A stretch of DNA of 64,000 nucleotides from Diabrotica undecimpunctata (Eukaryota; Arthropoda; Insecta; Coleoptera; Chrysomelidae). The first letter of the stretch is position 1. Every line of letters begins with the position of its first letter. The translations under genes and the position numbers were made by a program. This document shows positions 62,707 through 64,000 of the stretch, piece by piece. The DNA lies in NCBI RefSeq assembly GCF_040954645.1, contig NC_092808.1:12205883-12269882 (forward strand), in the 5' to 3' direction. A model generated the notes under the pieces. That model did not search any database and had not been told where the DNA came from. It saw only the letters and a list, made by a program, of their open reading frames with translations.

Positions 62707-63156
62707 TTCTATTATCTAGAAAATGTTTTAGAAGCTGCTTTAGAGCCGTGGACACGCAAACATTTCGGTTGTAGACCATGGACGTTCCAACAAGACTCGG
62801 CACCGTCTCATAAAGCTAGTGTGAACCAAGAATGGTTAAAAAACCATGTTCCACACTTCATTTCATCCACACAATGGTTTTCGAATTCACCAGACGCAAA
62901 TCCGATGGACTATTCCATCTGGTCCATTTTGGAGAGCAAGGTGAGGACTAAAAAATATGCCACTATGGATGCGCTGAAGAAAGCAATTATACGTGAATGG
63001 GCCAAAATACCGGAAGATCACATTCGTGCAGCATGCAACTCGTTTTTTGATCGTTTGAAGGCCATAGTCAAGGCAAAAGGTGGCCACATCGAACTAAAGT
63101 TAGTAGATTCTGAAATTTTGATTATTTTCACACATTTTTGTCATTTGAATCAATAA
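62707..63156 (+). pseudogene. maT transposase, C-terminal catalytic part
   Basis: YYLENVLEAALEPWTRKHFG, WTFQQDSAPSHKASVNQEWL, NSPDANPMDYSIWSILESKV, AIIREWAKIPEDHIRAACNS, GGHIELKLVD and stop at 63154-63156. The D of QQD and the D of NPMD are 37 residues apart, the DD37D signature of maT. The first catalytic D lies in the lost middle. No stop in this part. Confidence 0.9.
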
Positions 63157-63223
63157 AAAATAATTTCACACAAAAAAAGTATGGTCGTTTAAATAGGTAA
63201 CAGTTCAATTGCGTAACCCTGTA

Positions 63224-64000
63224 GTTTCAAAAAATTTTTTTTAAAAATGGGCTACTGAAAAACATCTAAGAAAAACCACATACCACATGGTATTTCACTT
63301 TAAATATCCTTATAATCTTAATTAATTGAACATGAACAGTCTCACATTGACAACTTTTCGCTGAAGTTGTTGAGTTACAATTAATGCTACATTATTCCAA
63401 TCGATTGCTACTATTAACACTCCGTAATTTGGTAAATTCAGTTGTTAATTCGGTCATGTGTTCATCATTTACATCATTGTCGCCTCCACCTTTGTGCGGT
63501 TGAACGATATTAACCACTTTAAACTCATTAGCACAGAATTTGTTTGAAAATTTGAATAGTGCTCAAACTAACCGATTTATTTTGTTGCGGTAATTATAAT
63601 TAAACAAATCCGAATGCCGCTTTCGATACCTAAAATACATGCCTCTAATCTTGCTCGACCTTATTTACCTTGTTTTAATTACTTGGTGGTTAATTTGTGG
63701 ATGAGGCAGATTAAAGTTGAACAGTTTAGTGTAACTGATTTGTTAATTTTATTCGTATTGGGCCTTCAGATGTCTCTAAATTTTATAAAAATTGATTTCT
63801 TGATCTACAACGAGACTAGAAGAAAACAAATACTGATCAGCAGTTTATTGGTTTGCACTACTAAGTTAGAAAAGTTTGTCCACTTAACGATTTCCTTTTT
63901 CTTAAGTCCCACCTTAATTACCGACATTTCTTTGTAAAACAACGATCAGTACACAAGTCATACATATTAAATAACCAGTAACTGCAACAAACAAATTCTT
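63224..64000. other. AT-rich right edge, nothing firm
   Basis: ORF 63614-63937 (MPLSIPKIHASNLARPYLPC) is hydrophobic and unrecognised. On the minus strand 63560-63400 is open (NKFCANEFKVVNIVQPHKGG) but no family is recognised. Confidence 0.25.

Larger units (their letters stand above)
61208..63221 (+). mobile_element. maT (DD37D) Tc1/mariner-type element, filled with RTE pieces
   Basis: Inverted ends CAGGGTTGCGCAATTGAACT (61208) and, at the other end inverted, CAGGGTTACGCAATTGAACT (to 63221), 26 bases with one difference, each next to TA (61206-61207 and 63222-63223), the standard target. The N-terminal part of the ORF (61369-61640) and the C-terminal part (62707-63156) remain; the middle third is replaced by RTE fragments. 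Confidence 0.92.

Noticed and set aside
1..64000. CRISPR array or prokaryotic operon
   Set aside because: No regularly spaced direct repeats; composition, introns and TE content are eukaryotic.

Overview
The window reads as a stretch of AT-rich arthropod, almost certainly insect, chromosome made nearly entirely of transposable-element (TE) debris. Several signs point to an insect: RTE-type LINEs with an endonuclease plus reverse transcriptase and short GAA or GAT repeat tails, Penelope-like elements with GIY-YIG, piggyBac, hAT, maT and DD82E-like transposons, a Copia element, and a fragment resembling an insect CYP6 cytochrome P450. A large-genome beetle or hemipteran would fit, but species cannot be set from this sequence. 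No intact host gene, tRNA, rRNA or CRISPR array was found. The few unassigned ORFs are short and weakly supported.

Layout. 0-6 kb: an RTE tail, a Tc1 fragment, a DUF7869-type relic, and a DUF4817-type mariner (minus strand) split by an RTE insertion. 6-9 kb: two jockey-like relics. 9.5-11.1 kb: a terminal-inverted-repeat (TIR) element carrying a DUF7869-like ORF, next to a Penelope tail. 12.3-17.1 kb: a dead piggyBac containing a complete 2.9-kb hAT element whose intron contains a MITE. 18.9-19.7 kb: a Penelope-like 3' end with a hammerhead-like fold. 20.2-23.8 kb: a Copia relic with both LTR remnants, broken by a 1.66-kb RTE and a foldback MITE. 24.9-26.5 kb: a minus-strand RTE with a 126-bp foldback insertion. 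26.5-29.4 kb: a long-TIR element with a cysteine-rich ORF and a P450 fragment inside one TIR. 30-32.2 kb: an RTE with both ends but a central deletion. 33-36.5 kb: a LINE ORF1 (gag-like) interrupted by a DD82E-type transposase. 38-39 kb: an RTE. 42.5-43.3 kb: a pogo-like relic. 43.6-44.4 kb: a structured GC-richer island of unknown origin. 46.1-55.9 kb: Penelope tails and several nested RTEs. 56.6-58.2 kb: a third DUF7869-type relic. 58.7-63.2 kb: a LINE tail, a jerky/pogo-like relic, and a maT element fused with RTE pieces.

The order of many insertions can be read directly, because several nested elements keep target-site duplications (TSDs): 12 bp at 4.2/4.6 kb, 8 bp for the hAT, 10 bp for the RTE in Copia, 12 bp and 14 bp at 24.9-26.5 kb, 11 bp at 30/32.2 kb, 12 bp at 49.8/50.2 kb, 15 bp and 11 bp at 51.4-53.7 kb. 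All coding regions are decayed by stops, frameshifts or truncation. The hAT transposase, the DD82E transposase and parts of the RTE reverse transcriptases are the best preserved. Family names are from recognition of motifs, not from a database search.
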